Counted from the stretch's first letter, positions 1-8,223 are shown. The stretch: DNA of 64,000 bases from DTKD01 sp050948905 (GCA_050948905.1 JBMNES010000001.1:2480001-2544000), one strand, 5' to 3'. Notes: generated by a model not told the origin, from the sequence alone. Numbers and translations are program-made.

Positions 1-2
1 GC

Positions 3-590
3 GCACAGATAGCAGCCCTGCGCGTAATCGGTGTTGATGCCGTTTTGGGAGTTTGCGCTGTGGGCTCTCTGAAATCGGACCTGCTTCCTGGTTCATTCGT
101 GGTCTTGTCAGATTTCATCGATCTCACCAAACGCCGCGTAGACACATTTTTCGACGCAGCAACAGGCCCTGTTGTCCACACCGACTTCTCAGAGCCATAT
201 TGTGCACACGTCTCAGCTTCTTTGATCCAGGGATGCAAGAATGCGTCTGGATATTATAAAACAAAGGGAGTTTATATAGGTGTGGAAGGGCCGAGATACG
301 AATCACCAGCCGAAGTAAGGCTTTACGCTTCCTGGGGAGCGGATGTCATAGGAATGACCAACGTGCCCGAAGTAATTCTGGCCAAAGAGGCTGGCTTGTG
401 TTACGGAGCGGTGGCGATCGTCACAAACCTTGCAACCGGCATCTCAGACGATAATCTCAGTCACGATGAAGTTCGAGCTGAGATGGCCAAGTCGATGAGC
501 CGGCTGCAAAGTGTGCTATTGACGGCTGTAAACAGCATTCCTCATTTGCGACAATGCAGTTGTCGATCAAACAGAGGATTGATTATATAA
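3..590 (+). CDS. MTAP/PNP-family nucleoside phosphorylase, 5' end outside window
   Basis: The reading frame is open from the window edge, so the N-terminus is missing and 195 residues are visible. The segment AALRVIGVDAVLGVCAVGSL and the later EGPRYESPAE and GMTNVPE motifs are typical of the S-methyl-5'-thioadenosine phosphorylase branch of trimeric purine nucleoside phosphorylases, which cleave purine nucleosides with phosphate in the cytosol. Where human MTAP has two base-binding Asp residues (TDYD), this protein reads VTNLA. The Asn resembles human PNP and bacterial methylthioinosine phosphorylases and suggests a 6-oxopurine substrate (inference). A second member of the family lies at 20709-21617. 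Family assignment is firm; substrate is not. Confidence 0.85.
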   Translation, partial: AQIAALRVIGVDAVLGVCAVGSLKSDLLPGSFVVLSDFIDLTKRRVDTFFDAATGPVVHTDFSEPYCAHVSASLIQGCKNASGYYKTKGVYIGVEGPRYESPAEVRLYASWGADVIGMTNVPEVILAKEAGLCYGAVAIVTNLATGISDDNLSHDEVRAEMAKSMSRLQSVLLTAVNSIPHLRQCSCRSNRGLII

Positions 591-720
591 AATAGCAGGT
601 CTCCCAGAGGCTGGATAGTTGTCTTTCGTAGTTAATCCATTTTGAGCTGCGGGATCTGCAGATTCGAGCGGTGTTGATATCGACTCGAATTAAAACACGT
701 ACGGGTGTAATACCAGGCAT
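583..720 (-). CDS. Candidate 45-residue small protein
   Basis: An ATG at 720 opens a 45-codon frame starting MPGITPVRVLIRVDINTAR and ending TAA at 583-585. It is preceded by a good Shine-Dalgarno (taaggag, about 9 nt before the ATG). It overlaps the last 8 bases of the convergent phosphorylase gene and is divergent from folP. The product is basic and partly hydrophobic, with two Cys and no recognisable domain. The good ribosome binding site is the main support; there is no homology evidence. Confidence 0.35.
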   Translation of the reverse strand: MPGITPVRVLIRVDINTARICRSRSSKWINYERQLSSLWETCYFI

Positions 721-763
721 AGACGAATTCTCCTTACTATTTTAACTTATGCAACACCCGTAC
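699..763. repeat. 10-bp perfect inverted repeat upstream of folP
   Basis: GTACGGGTGT (699-708) and ACACCCGTAC (754-763) are exact reverse complements separated by 45 nt. They straddle the start of the small minus-strand frame and lie 57 nt upstream of folP. A second pair, ATTCGAG (662-668) and CTCGAAT (684-690), lies just beyond. These could be operator half sites or an RNA hairpin; the sequence does not decide. Confidence 0.5.
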
Positions 764-820
764 CGTTTATGCTGGTAAAATTGGCAGGTTCAGCCCGAAC
801 AATGCCGAAAGAGGGTAGTT

Positions 821-2044
821 ATGGCTCACAACGCTAGGGTTTTATCTCTGACTACGGACGCGGAAATAATAGCTGAAATGGAGCGCGTTAATGCTGAAGA
901 GGCCGGTATCATGCACATGCTTCCTAAATCCAGGCATTATCTGGTCAAACTCGAAGCTGTCCGCCGGCCCATCGCGCACATACTTAAAGAGACTTTTCTA
1001 TCCAACGGCGGCGATGCGTTGGTCAGCAGAGATATCATTACTGCAAAGGTCGACCGTACCGACGTAATATTAACTGGCACGCGAAAACACTACCAACGAG
1101 CGCTGTTGGCGCTAAGAGAGCAGGGGTTTGGTTGCAGTGAATTGGCTATTGAGGTAGAGGCTGCCATCCGTCATTTCGACAATACCCCTACATTGCCCAG
1201 TTCGCAGCCGACTGTGATTAACGCCCTGTACCAAACCATAGGCCACAGAACCCTGGTGATGGGGATACTCAACGTTACGCCAGACTCCTTTTCTGATGGC
1301 GGAAAATATAAATCGCAGGATGATGCCATTGAGAGCGCACTGAAAATGGTGGAAGACGGGGCGGATATCATTGATGTCGGTGGGCAATCGACTAGGCCGG
1401 GCGCCGAAGAGGTGTCAATCGCCGAGGAAATCGACCGTGTCGCACCGATTATTCAGCAGATAACAAAAAGTATCGACAAACCCGTATCAATCGACACCTA
1501 CAGAGCCGAAGTTGCCAGAAATGCCCTGGCAGTTGGGGCTTCAATAATCAACGATATCAGCGCGGCTACATTTGACCCCGAGATGCCTGAGCTACTGGCA
1601 CAGAGTCAATGCCCGGCCATATTGATGCATATTCTAGGCACTCCCAAAAATATGCAAATCGACCCCCGTTATAACGACTTAATGGGAGAAATTGTCGGCT
1701 GGCTGCGCGGCAGGATAAAGGCGCTGGTGGAGGCCGGCGTCGACGAAAAGCTACTGATAGTCGATCCTGGCATTGGCTTCGGAAAGACTCCTGATCACAA
1801 TCTTGAGATACTACGGCGTCTGGCGGAGCTGAAGTCGCTGGGTCGCCCGATTATGGTCGGCACTTCTCGAAAGGCCACCATAGGCAAAGTGCTCGGCGGC
1901 CTGCCTGCAACGGACCGAATAGAAGGCACAGCCGCCACTGTCGCACTGTCGATTGCAAACGGCGCCGACATCGTTCGGGTCCACGACGTCAAAGAGATGG
2001 CGCGCGTAGCCAAAATGACCGATGCCGTATTGCGTGGTCTATAA
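821..2044 (+). CDS. folP: Dihydropteroate synthase with N-terminal extension
   Basis: Condenses 7,8-dihydropterin pyrophosphate with p-aminobenzoate in cytosolic folate synthesis. The DHPS TIM barrel begins near residue 145 with the pterin-binding signature NVTPDSFSDGG (151-161), followed by DVGGQSTRPGAEE and, near the C-terminus, the SRK motif in GTSRKATIGKVLG. At 407 residues it is well above the usual 270-290 because of a 140-residue N-terminal region of unclear role. I recall similar extended DHPS proteins in some Gram-positive and deep-branching bacteria. The ATG at 821 follows a gagggt ribosome binding site. No other folate genes flank it, and it converges on the gene ending at 2053. 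Confidence 0.92.
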   Translation: MAHNARVLSLTTDAEIIAEMERVNAEEAGIMHMLPKSRHYLVKLEAVRRPIAHILKETFLSNGGDALVSRDIITAKVDRTDVILTGTRKHYQRALLALREQGFGCSELAIEVEAAIRHFDNTPTLPSSQPTVINALYQTIGHRTLVMGILNVTPDSFSDGGKYKSQDDAIESALKMVEDGADIIDVGGQSTRPGAEEVSIAEEIDRVAPIIQQITKSIDKPVSIDTYRAEVARNALAVGASIINDISAATFDPEMPELLAQSQCPAILMHILGTPKNMQIDPRYNDLMGEIVGWLRGRIKALVEAGVDEKLLIVDPGIGFGKTPDHNLEILRRLAELKSLGRPIMVGTSRKATIGKVLGGLPATDRIEGTAATVALSIANGADIVRVHDVKEMARVAKMTDAVLRGL

Positions 2045-2052
2045 TTAGAGAT

Positions 2053-3189
2053 TTAAATGACCTCAATTTTTGGCGGCGAGACAAAGCCAAGGTAACGATC
2101 CCGCACATTGGCCTGATCGACGCCACCTTCGTGAACGTAGATGCGATAAGCAAAATTAATCCGCTCACCGTTTCGCATGGTATAGTCACCCTTCACTCCG
2201 CGCTCCGGTTCATAATCGCTTAGAGCAAACGGGTTTGCTGTGAACAGGCCATAGTCTCGCACGTGCCAGCGCGTGGGATAACGGAAGCTTGATGGATGAT
2301 CCATCACAGCAATTCCCATTGTCCCAGAGCCAACGGGGCCGGAATAATCGACCCAGTGCGCCGGTTTTCCCCAGGTTTCTGACTCCGTGATCCCGCCGTA
2401 GACGTTTGTGATCAGTCCGCCTTTGTTGCCATTCATAGAACTGGCCATTCGAATCGACAGCACCCCACCCTCTTTTGTATCGCCGATGCAAACCTCGCCA
2501 TCGGTTGTCTCGAATTTTATCCTCATATCGACCACGCGCTCCGATTCGAGGTTGAAAAAAGTCATCTCCCGCACTTCTTCCATCTCTTTAGCGCCCTCGG
2601 AGTTGACCCAGTTATTAACCGCTCTGATTCGCCCGAATACCGAGCCTCCGGTCACTTCCTCAAACTTTCTGTGGCGTATAAACGCGTGGCCCTCCATCTC
2701 GCTCCAGTTGTCGGTGCCGTTGATCTTACCGTGAGCAACCCAGACCGACCTGTGATGAGGATGATCCCTGTCTTCCCCCTCTACGTCGTCTCTCATCGGG
2801 TATGCGCGTGTAACAGGCGTATCTTTGGGGCCAATGAATGGATATAAAAATGGTCTGGCCCATTGCTCGCCATAGTGATATCTGGTGAACAATTCGCCGC
2901 CGATTCTGACCTCCAGCCGACCCTCGCCAATGTCCTCAATCTCAACTCCACCGACCGATCCGGCCGGAGACGTCTCCAGACGGTAAGTCCTGGTTTCCCC
3001 AGGTGCCATATTAGGCTCGACCCAGGCCACATGGTCGGCTCCGCATTCGTTAAATATCTGGCATACCGTGCGATTCTCCGCGGCATCCACCAGCGAAGCC
3101 TCTCCATATCCAAGGTCAGGAACGTCTATGCGAACCTTAAGCGGACAATTTACATAAGAATGTGGTCCGGCGGTAATTTTGATATTCAT
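2053..3189 (-). CDS. DUF6807 (PmoA-like) family protein
   Basis: A 378-residue protein matching the DUF6807 family, sometimes named PmoA-like and found with sugar-catabolic genes in Planctomycetes, Bacteroidetes and similar bacteria. The family signature HPHHRSVWVAHG lies at residues 143-154, followed by a Trp/Asp/Gly-rich beta-sandwich. No signal peptide is visible. Its ATG overlaps the stop codon of the upstream sugar-isomerase-like gene (ATGA, 3186-3189), so the two are translationally coupled and probably act on the same carbohydrate. The biochemical function of the family is not established as far as I know; the name does not imply methane oxidation. Confidence 0.8.
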   Translation of the reverse strand: MNIKITAGPHSYVNCPLKVRIDVPDLGYGEASLVDAAENRTVCQIFNECGADHVAWVEPNMAPGETRTYRLETSPAGSVGGVEIEDIGEGRLEVRIGGELFTRYHYGEQWARPFLYPFIGPKDTPVTRAYPMRDDVEGEDRDHPHHRSVWVAHGKINGTDNWSEMEGHAFIRHRKFEEVTGGSVFGRIRAVNNWVNSEGAKEMEEVREMTFFNLESERVVDMRIKFETTDGEVCIGDTKEGGVLSIRMASSMNGNKGGLITNVYGGITESETWGKPAHWVDYSGPVGSGTMGIAVMDHPSSFRYPTRWHVRDYGLFTANPFALSDYEPERGVKGDYTMRNGERINFAYRIYVHEGGVDQANVRDRYLGFVSPPKIEVI

Positions 3190-4016
3190 AGCTTGCTCCT
3201 CTCTGTTTCAAAGACTTCTCTGAGATATTGTATGGACTTAGTTGCGATAGTTATCGGATCCGGGCTAAAATCAAAGACTTCTACTGACACCCAGCCGTCA
3301 TAATTGACCTCGTTAAGTGCAGCGGCTACAGGTGTAAAATCAGTATCCCCAAACCCCGGCCCTCTCAAGTTAGCGTCATTGGCGTGGAAATGTTTTAATG
3401 AGCCTTTGTTTTCCCGGATAATTTGTTCCATAGGGGTAGATTCTGACGACATCGCTTTGACATCAAGAGTCAGGCCAAAGCGGGGCGAACCAATTTCTGC
3501 AATAATCTCTTGAGCCTGGGCGGCTGTGTTTACAAAATCAGTCTCTGTTGGAGATAACGGTTCCAGAGCCAGCGTAACGCCTCGGTTTTCGAGAGCCGGC
3601 ACGATACTGCGAAAAACGTCGATGGCGTATTCGTGCGCCTGTTCAGCGCTGACGCCGGGCAGCAAATTGCGCTGCTTAGGTGAACCAAATACGAGTACCT
3701 CACCACCGACGTCCGCGCAGAGATTTATCAGCTCAGTAAGATATTCTGCCGTACGATCTCTGACCGTCTTATCAGGGGAGGTTAGGTGAAGCCCGGTGGT
3801 ATTTGCGAGACACCAGTGAAATCCGACTACACTAAGCCCAGCGTCTTTTGCGATATGTCGAATGGATGTGCGTTCTTGACCTGATAGCTCGGAAATTGGC
3901 CTAGAGAACGTGAAAGGGGCGATCTCGATGCCGGAATAACCAATTTTGCTGACTGCATTACAGACATCTTCAAACGGCCATCCCTCGAACATCTCGTTGC
4001 AAATGGCGAACTTCAC
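3186..4016 (-). CDS. Sugar phosphate isomerase/epimerase-like TIM barrel
   Basis: A 276-residue xylose isomerase-like TIM barrel of the AP endonuclease 2 superfamily. Candidate divalent-metal ligands sit at the expected strand ends: Glu in LALEPLSPTETD, Asp in LTLDVKAM, His in HFHANDANLRGPG, and Glu in WVSVEVFDFSPD. Such proteins isomerise or epimerise keto sugars in the cytosol. The gene is first in a two-gene operon with the DUF6807 gene (4-bp overlap), which points to catabolism of one sugar derivative. The substrate cannot be read from the sequence. A 6-bp stem at 4035-4060 just upstream may terminate trpB2 transcription. Confidence 0.82.
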   Translation of the reverse strand: MKFAICNEMFEGWPFEDVCNAVSKIGYSGIEIAPFTFSRPISELSGQERTSIRHIAKDAGLSVVGFHWCLANTTGLHLTSPDKTVRDRTAEYLTELINLCADVGGEVLVFGSPKQRNLLPGVSAEQAHEYAIDVFRSIVPALENRGVTLALEPLSPTETDFVNTAAQAQEIIAEIGSPRFGLTLDVKAMSSESTPMEQIIRENKGSLKHFHANDANLRGPGFGDTDFTPVAAALNEVNYDGWVSVEVFDFSPDPITIATKSIQYLREVFETERSKL

Positions 4017-4108
4017 GATGATATCCTCGTATGCGGGCCGATCCCTGTTGGAACCGGCCCATTGTTCTATCCACTATGAAGTTCGACATTGACTATCAGC
4101 TTACCTGC

Positions 4109-5413
4109 TTACGCAGTGCTGCAAAGCTTGTCGGAGAAGTACGAGTCATAGGCGCCGAGGTCAAGGAATCCGTGACCGCTGAGGTTAAAGAGAATAACCC
4201 TCTCTTTGCCCTCTTCCTTTGCTTTGTTTGCCTCAACTACGGCCTGATGAACCGCGTGTGCAGATTCCGGTGCAACTATAATGCCCTCGGAGCGGGCAAA
4301 CTTCAGCGCAGATTCGAAGATATCCATCTGATCCAATGCCTCCGCTTCGATTAGGCCCTTGTCTACAAGTAGGCTCACGAGAGGCGCCATTCCGTGATAT
4401 CTCAGCCCACCAGCGTGAATAGCCGGAGGCACAAAACCCGCGCCCAAAGAGTGCATCTTAAGCAAGGGTGTCATCTCAGCAGTGTCACCGAAGTCATATT
4501 TATAGGCGCCTGCCGTAATCGTCGGACAAGCCTTAGGCTCCACAGCAACGGCACGGACGTCCTTGCCAGCGATTTTGTCAGCCATAAACGGCATTACGAT
4601 CCCGCCGAAGTTGCTACCGCCGCCGACACAACCTATGACGACATCAGGATAGACTCCAGCCAACTCCAACTGCTTCTTGGCCTCCAGACCGATTACAGTC
4701 TGGTGCAGAATAACGTGATTGAGCACACTTCCAAGAGAATATTTGACATCGTCATGCGCCAGCGTATCTTCGATAGCCTCGCTGATCGCCATACCGAGGC
4801 TGCCCGGACAATCCGGATCTGCAGCAAGAATTTTGCGGCCGCATTCCGTAGCTTCGCTGGGGCTGGGGTGAACCTCGCCTCCAAAAGCGTGCATCATCGA
4901 CCTTCTATAAGGCTTCTGATAGTAGCTGCACTTGACCATATACACGGTGCAGCCCAAGCCAAAGAAACTACAGGCAATCGACAGTGCCGCGCCCCACTGC
5001 CCTGCTCCTGTTTCAGTTGCGATGCGGGTGGTGCCTTCGACTTTATTGTAGTATGCCTGCGCGATGGCCGTGTTGAGTTTGTGACTGCCGGCCGGGCTTG
5101 AGCCTTCGTATTTGTAGAAAATCTTCGCAGGAGTGCCCAAAGCCTTCTCAAGCGCAACTGCTCTATACAAAGGACTAGGTCGCCACAACGCCAGCTTCTC
5201 CAGCACCGGTTCCGGAATCTTGATCCATCTCTCGGTGCTCATTTCTTGCTCAAGAACGCCCATCGGGAAAATGGGTGTCAGGTCCTCCAGTGTGCACGGC
5301 TGCTGAGTCGCAGGGTGCAGCGGCGGCGGGGGCGGTTCCCCGAGATCAGCGGCGATATTATACCACTCTGTGGGAATATCGCTCTGCGCCAACAAGAACT
5401 GGCGTCGCTCCAT
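4109..5413 (-). CDS. trpB: Tryptophan synthase beta chain, TrpB2 type
   Basis: A PLP enzyme joining indole and serine to make tryptophan. At 434 residues it is longer than classical TrpB (about 400) and has the TrpB2 N-terminus (DIPTEWYNIAADLGEPPPPP). The PLP lysine is K112 in SHKLNTA; the phosphate-binding loop is GCVGGGSNFGG (261-271). The ATG at 5413 has an excellent ribosome binding site (aggaggctagac). No trpA or other trp genes are near. TrpB2 enzymes often work without a tight TrpA complex, and some act as indole-salvaging or serine-processing enzymes. I looked for a T-box or leader peptide in the 140 nt upstream and saw none. Confidence 0.9.
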   Translation of the reverse strand: MERRQFLLAQSDIPTEWYNIAADLGEPPPPPLHPATQQPCTLEDLTPIFPMGVLEQEMSTERWIKIPEPVLEKLALWRPSPLYRAVALEKALGTPAKIFYKYEGSSPAGSHKLNTAIAQAYYNKVEGTTRIATETGAGQWGAALSIACSFFGLGCTVYMVKCSYYQKPYRRSMMHAFGGEVHPSPSEATECGRKILAADPDCPGSLGMAISEAIEDTLAHDDVKYSLGSVLNHVILHQTVIGLEAKKQLELAGVYPDVVIGCVGGGSNFGGIVMPFMADKIAGKDVRAVAVEPKACPTITAGAYKYDFGDTAEMTPLLKMHSLGAGFVPPAIHAGGLRYHGMAPLVSLLVDKGLIEAEALDQMDIFESALKFARSEGIIVAPESAHAVHQAVVEANKAKEEGKERVILFNLSGHGFLDLGAYDSYFSDKLCSTA

Positions 5414-5602
5414 GTCTAGCCTCCTTTATGCTTAAATCCTGAACATAAGCTCTGCCTTTAATTATAGGCCGCATTCCCATCTTAAGCAAGTGTCAAATGG
5501 TAATAACAGAATATATTTTTATATGGCAATTAAAGTTGGGGAATCTATTCGCTGATGAAGAGGGTATTATCTTCCGATAATCCTTATTGGAGGAGCTTTG
5601 AG

Positions 5603-5770
5603 ATGTGGATAGCAATGGCAATCGGATGGATTATAGGGTGCGCATCGTTGTACTTCTACCTCTATGCAACGGCAGCCCCAGCCCCTGACGACAAGTGCTT
5701 CGATTGTCACCTCACTGATTGCTCTGATTGCCCAGAAGAAATACAGGTCGTCGAAAAGAAAGCCGCCTGA
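5603..5770 (+). CDS. Small membrane-anchored Cys-rich protein
   Basis: A 55-residue protein beginning MWIAMAIGWIIGC with one N-terminal membrane helix and a short tail containing CFDCHLTDCSDC, a pattern suited to a metal or redox centre. I prefer the ATG at 5603 because ggaggag (5589-5595) sits 7 nt upstream; a start at 5555 would lack a ribosome binding site. The layout (TM helix, then clustered Cys, then a charged end) resembles the FeoB-associated small protein at 54071, but the spacing differs. It ends 73 nt from the convergent secG gene. Function unknown. Confidence 0.6.
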   Translation: MWIAMAIGWIIGCASLYFYLYATAAPAPDDKCFDCHLTDCSDCPEEIQVVEKKAA

Positions 5771-5794
5771 TACATTTCCCCGTACACCAAAACA

Positions 5795-5830
5795 CCCGCG
5801 AATCCGGTAGATACGCGGGCAGTTTCGTTA
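5795..5830. terminator. Bidirectional terminator between Cys-rich gene and secG
   Basis: CCCGCG (5795-5800) pairs with CGCGGG (5814-5819) between two convergent genes. It is followed on the plus strand by agtttcgttattat and preceded by caaaaca, so it could stop transcription from both sides. The stem is short. Confidence 0.45.
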
Positions 5831-5842
5831 TTATATCGAATC

Positions 5843-6079
5843 TTAGCGCGCCATCGGGAGCACATACGCGACCAGAGCGCTGGTAACCATAAAGAATACC
5901 GCAGCCCATTTGGTGATTTCGCCCAGTTTGTCCTCGAACCCGGGTTTACCCTGGAACGCCGACTCGGACTTCCCGCCGATTGTGCCCGATAGACCCTCGC
6001 TCTTCGTCGCCTGGGACATAACAATCCCTATAAGAGCAAGAGCGCTAATAACTTGAAGTGCAATCAAAAACGTACTCAT
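5843..6079 (-). CDS. secG: Preprotein translocase subunit SecG
   Basis: Small partner of SecYE in the Sec translocon. The protein has two membrane helices (LIALQVISALALIGIVM and WAAVFFMVTSALVAYVL) joined by the SecG-type loop SEGLSGTIGGKSES. From the ATG at 6079 it is 78 residues, normal for the family. An in-frame GTG at 6094 abuts the aggag motif too closely to be used, while the ATG is 14 nt from it. It lies downstream of two tatA genes on the same strand, grouping export functions. Confidence 0.88.
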   Translation of the reverse strand: MSTFLIALQVISALALIGIVMSQATKSEGLSGTIGGKSESAFQGKPGFEDKLGEITKWAAVFFMVTSALVAYVLPMAR

Positions 6080-6168
6080 ATCTAAAATGCCCACTCCTGA
6101 TCGTCACAGAACCATATTATATTACCAGATTGGCATTCTGCAGTCAATACACGAGAACACACGGAAAA

Positions 6169-6393
6169 TTAGTCACTCTTTTTTGAGGTCGAGTCAGTTT
6201 TGGCATCCTCACCCTCATCGTCGTCATTATTGATTTCTTCCTGAAGTTTACGAGATGCTTTCTTGAACTCGTGAATGCCCTCCGCCATCGACTTGCCGAT
6301 CTCAGGAAGCCTCTTCACTCCGAACAGTAGTACTATTATCCCGATCACCACCCACAGTTCCGGTCCCTGCGGAATAAACGCTGCTGGCTGCAT
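6169..6393 (-). CDS. tatA: Twin-arginine translocase TatA/E family protein (second copy)
   Basis: A 74-residue Tat component: N-terminal membrane helix (LWVVIGIIVLLFG), hinge FGVKRLPEIGKS, amphipathic helix and an acidic tail (NNDDDEGED). TatA forms the pore for folded proteins. I choose the ATG at 6393 because aaggag lies 10 nt upstream; the ATG at 6402 is too close to it. Its first 92 bases lie inside the upstream tatA-like gene in another frame, so the two are likely translationally coupled. No tatC is in the window. Confidence 0.85.
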   Translation of the reverse strand: MQPAAFIPQGPELWVVIGIIVLLFGVKRLPEIGKSMAEGIHEFKKASRKLQEEINNDDDEGEDAKTDSTSKKSD

Positions 6394-6730
6394 CTTGATC
6401 ATTCTCCTTTGGTAAATCTACACTATTCTCAGCCTGGTCTTCAGTTTCCAAGGCGTCTGTGCTGTTGTCATCATCGTCGTCATTTTCCACATCGTCGTCG
6501 ATGTCGCTGTGGAAGCTGGTACCGGACGATAACCGCCTGTCGTCGTCATCGTCATCAATATTTAAGTTCATATCCTGGAAAGCATCTGTGATCTCGCGGG
6601 AAGCCTTACGAAGTTCCCGAAGCCCTTTGCCGATAGATTTGCCAATCTCAGGTAGTCTCTTCGGCCCGAATACGATAAGCGCAAGCGCAATAATAAATAT
6701 CAGTTCGGGTCCGTTTGGCAGAGAAAACAT
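6302..6730 (-). CDS. tatA: Twin-arginine translocase TatA/B family protein with long acidic tail
   Basis: A 142-residue Tat protein: membrane helix (LIFIIALALIVFG), hinge FGPKRLPEIGKS and amphipathic helix, then about 85 residues of low-complexity acidic sequence (runs of Asp). The final 30 residues are read from DNA that encodes the start of the next tatA gene in another frame. The tail is unusually long for TatA, though TatB proteins also have long tails. Either this is genuine overlapping coding or a frame error extends the tail. The ATG at 6730 has ggag 8 nt upstream. Confidence 0.82.
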   Translation of the reverse strand: MFSLPNGPELIFIIALALIVFGPKRLPEIGKSIGKGLRELRKASREITDAFQDMNLNIDDDDDDRRLSSGTSFHSDIDDDVENDDDDDNSTDALETEDQAENSVDLPKENDQDAASSVYSAGTGTVGGDRDNSTTVRSEEAS

Positions 6731-6747
6731 TAAATATGCTCCAACAC

Positions 6748-7680
6748 TCAGAACAATTCGCTCAGGCTAACTCCGCGCCTGATGTCCATTATACTACATT
6801 TGGAGCACGAACCAGCATTATAAGTTGTGGCATTTGCGGCCCCTGCAGCAGTGCCAAGTACCAAAGCTTCCGGTATCAGACCTCCCGCCGCCAATTCTGA
6901 CAAAAAGCCAGCTATAAAAGAATCTCCAGAACCAACCGCGCTTGCATATTCGATATCCGGAGGCACTGCCTGCCACGCATGTTGTCCATCAGTTACCAGC
7001 GCTCCGCTTCTTCCTACGGTAACAGCGACTATATTGATTCCGCATTCGATAATATTTTTCGCTGCAGCGCATATTTCTTCAACAGTAACCAACTCCTGCT
7101 CAGCAAGCTCGGATAGTTCGTGGACGTTTGGCTTTATCATATACGGCCCTGCAGCTACACCCTCCTTGAGCTGCTGGTCGCTGGCGTCCAGCACAGTCTT
7201 GACCCCTCTGCTCTTTGCCAGTTTTATCATATCCGCATAAAAGTGTTCCGGGACTCCAGGAGGCACGTTGCCAGACAGCACCAGCCACTCCATTCCATCC
7301 AGCAACTCCTCAATTCGCCTGCTAAGTTGCTCGACTTCGGGCTGGGTTATGTCAGGGCCGGTCTCGTTGATTTCTGTTTGTGTGCCGCTCAAAGGGTCGA
7401 TTACCTTCAGGCATAGTCTGGATTCACCTTGAACCTTGACGACGCTGTGCTCTAATCCTTCAGCATCCAGCCCCTCCAGAATAGCCTCCCCTACTCTGCC
7501 TCCGACAAACCCGGTGGCGATACCACTGCCGCCGAGTTCCTTGAAAACGCGCAGCACGTTAATCCCCTTACCACCAGGGCTGCTGGTAATTTTAGAGGGA
7601 CGATGAATCCGGTCGACGCCGAAGCCTTCGACAACATAAGTTTTATCAATTGATGCGTTGGGAGTAACCGTTAAAATCAC
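6748..7680 (-). CDS. PfkB-family hexose phosphate kinase (1-phosphofructokinase/tagatose-6-P kinase type)
   Basis: A 310-residue ribokinase-fold kinase. The N-terminus VILTVTPNASIDKTY, the substrate loop PGGKGINVLRV and the catalytic GSGDSF motif near the C-terminus place it in the FruK/LacC branch, which phosphorylates fructose-1-phosphate or tagatose-6-phosphate with ATP. I place the start at GTG 7680: the upstream ATG at 7695 itself forms the ggagga ribosome binding site, and family members start at this point. No phosphotransferase genes are adjacent, so the substrate is open. Confidence 0.85.
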   Translation of the reverse strand: MILTVTPNASIDKTYVVEGFGVDRIHRPSKITSSPGGKGINVLRVFKELGGSGIATGFVGGRVGEAILEGLDAEGLEHSVVKVQGESRLCLKVIDPLSGTQTEINETGPDITQPEVEQLSRRIEELLDGMEWLVLSGNVPPGVPEHFYADMIKLAKSRGVKTVLDASDQQLKEGVAAGPYMIKPNVHELSELAEQELVTVEEICAAAKNIIECGINIVAVTVGRSGALVTDGQHAWQAVPPDIEYASAVGSGDSFIAGFLSELAAGGLIPEALVLGTAAGAANATTYNAGSCSKCSIMDIRRGVSLSELF

Positions 7681-7775
7681 AGTTGGGTCCTCCATGCGGC
7701 CCGGCATATTGTAAATAAAAGCCGAAGCGATGTCAAACGACCAACGGATTTGAGGCTGAGGTGTTAAACCAGGCG

Positions 7776-7883
7776 GCAACAGGTCGCGGCCTGTTGCTTG
7801 TAAAAACTATTTTCAAGCGGTTGATACGGTGACGACGACAGGCCGGATCGATATGCGGCTATAACGATCCGGCGCTTCTGTCG
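7776..7883. repeat. Two strong inverted repeats in a 228-nt gap
   Basis: GCAACAGG (7776-7783) pairs with CCTGTTGC (7790-7797) around a 6-nt loop. CGACAG-GCCGGATCG (7836-7850) pairs with CGATCCGGC and CTGTCG (7865-7883) around a short loop. Both lie downstream of the KGG gene and upstream of the kinase gene on the minus strand. They lack a clear T-run, so they may be Rho-assisted terminators, processing sites or a small RNA. Nothing else is visible in 7681-7908. Confidence 0.5.
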
Positions 7884-7908
7884 ACTCACATCAGTAGAAT
7901 ATTTGTAG

Positions 7909-8097
7909 TTAGGACTCGGATTTTTTCCTGCGTCCCCCACCGTGGCTTGCCTCGCCGCCCTTTCGGCCAGCGATGCGCGCTTCTTCGCTTGTCCACTGAT
8001 GAGCAGTGCCTTTTTTATGAGCGGCACGTCCGCCCTTTCGGGCTATCTCACGTTGTTTTTCAGGATCCATAGCGGCAAAGCCTCTTAGCCGGGCCAT
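7909..8097 (-). CDS. KGG-repeat stress-induced small protein
   Basis: A 62-residue, very basic, Gly/Lys-rich protein with the Con-10/GsiB-type motifs EIARKGGRAAHKKG and AGRKGGEASHGGG. These proteins are intrinsically disordered and induced in general stress or dormancy in many bacteria. The start is the ATG at 8097, 7 nt from a strong ggagggaggt site; a GTG at 8103 is too close. It is divergent from the gene pair leading to endonuclease IV. Confidence 0.8.
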   Translation of the reverse strand: MARLRGFAAMDPEKQREIARKGGRAAHKKGTAHQWTSEEARIAGRKGGEASHGGGRRKKSES

Positions 8098-8223
8098 AAG
8101 CACACCTCCCTCCGTGAATGTATAACCAAACTGAGCTTTCCACCCTGGTTTTAATACCCCTACTGATGAATAGCCAAACTGAGCATCGCATCTATTTTAT
8201 GGGTCATTCTGTGGATCGTATAT

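Noticed and set aside
4394..5101. 235-codon open frame antisense to trpB2
   Set aside because: It lies wholly inside a well-supported gene, has no ribosome binding site and its translation has no recognisable pattern.
5414..5554. trp leader or T-box before trpB2
   Set aside because: No run of Trp codons, no T-box core and no clear terminator/antiterminator pair.
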